The translations under genes and the position numbers were made by a program. The notes under the pieces are model-generated. The model saw nothing but the letters and a program-made list of their open reading frames with translations. It made no database searches and was not told where the DNA came from. From positions 98,084,526-98,148,525 of the forward strand of contig OW121744.1 in assembly GCA_933228675.1 (NCBI GenBank): a DNA stretch of 64,000 nt, given 5' to 3'. This DNA is from Stomorhina lunata (lineage: Eukaryota; Arthropoda; Insecta; Diptera; Rhiniidae). Shown piece after piece: positions 63,685 through 64,000 of the stretch (positions within the stretch are counted from its first letter, which is position 1; each line of letters begins with the position of its first letter).

Positions 63685-64000
63685 TCTATCTATATATATA
63701 AAAATCAATGCAGCTTTTCGTAGTAACTTTATAACTCAAGAACGGTCTCACCTATCCAAACCAAATGTTTAGGATTTGTTTGGACTATTTAGTAGATGGT
63801 TTATGTAAAGTTTGCTCAAAATCTGTTGAGCGGTTCTTCATTTATCACATTTTTTGTAACAAATTAGTGTTTTTTTTTTTTTGATTTTATAAAATCCATA
63901 GAAATTTTTTATATTTACATACATTTTTTTTTTTTGGATTTTATTAAATCCATGGAAATTTTTTATATTTACATTATTTTTTTTTTTTGGATTTTATAAA
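63685..64000 (+). mobile_element. Helitron-like 5' end with internal 53-54 bp tandem repeat, cut by the window
   Basis: TCTATCTATATATATAAAAA at 63685 resembles the TC-initiated 5' end of insect Helitrons, and AACTCAAGAACGG and GAGCGGTTCTTC fit the usual following sequence. From 63883 the block GATTTTATAAAATCCAT then AGAAATTTTTTATATTTACA recurs at 63937 and 63990. The 3' end is outside the window. Confidence 0.4.

Overview
The window reads as nuclear DNA of a dipteran, probably a calyptrate fly of the blow fly or house fly type. The evidence is a very AT-rich background, an insect-only odorant receptor pair, 54-70 bp fly-type introns, and a full-length homologue of the Drosophila mechanosensory gene stum (stumble). 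The species cannot be named from the sequence.

Main gene. stum lies on the + strand. I can join nine coding exons in phase from 6721 to 57065, giving about 1,975 residues. Exons 1-4 (6721-11627) encode a long, Ser/Arg/Pro-rich, probably disordered N-terminal region. A ~41.8 kb intron follows (11628-53382). Exons 5-6 (53383-54158) carry Cys-rich modules, and exons 7-9 (56449-57065) encode the two-helix SPEC3/Stum membrane domain and an Ala-rich tail. A 92 bp island at 25222-25313 starts with ATG and ends at a donor in the right phase to join exon 5, so it is a candidate alternative first exon for a short isoform.

Nested genes. On the - strand, inside the giant intron, are two tandem odorant receptor genes (35935-37690 and 42250-44400). 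Each has four coding exons of identical lengths (779+202+156+66 nt) and encodes 400 residues. At the right edge, 63532-63613 (-) may be the last exon of a convergent gene, ending in a CaaX-like CVIS.

Repeats. Nearly half the window is tandem repeat. Most arrays at a dozen separate places share a 31 bp period and the palindrome TTTTCTATAGAAAA, while the other ~17 bp differ from array to array. The largest (about 26.0-35.76 kb, around 300 copies) has higher-order structure, including a 3,157 bp period. One array is a 33 bp version with an extra TA inside the palindrome. The left-edge array has an 819 bp higher-order period. Sister arrays at 46-48, 49.4-50.8 and 51.2-52.6 kb alternate in orientation.

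Other mobile DNA lies in or near the intron: a decayed LINE, a tRNA-like sequence, a 646 bp foldback element, two copies of a long dispersed element, three 129 bp palindromic MITEs with TAA/TTA target duplications, two copies of a ~311-320 bp inverted-repeat element, a (TCTG)n tract, and a Helitron-like end at the right edge. Several are nested in one another and have enlarged the introns of the second receptor gene.
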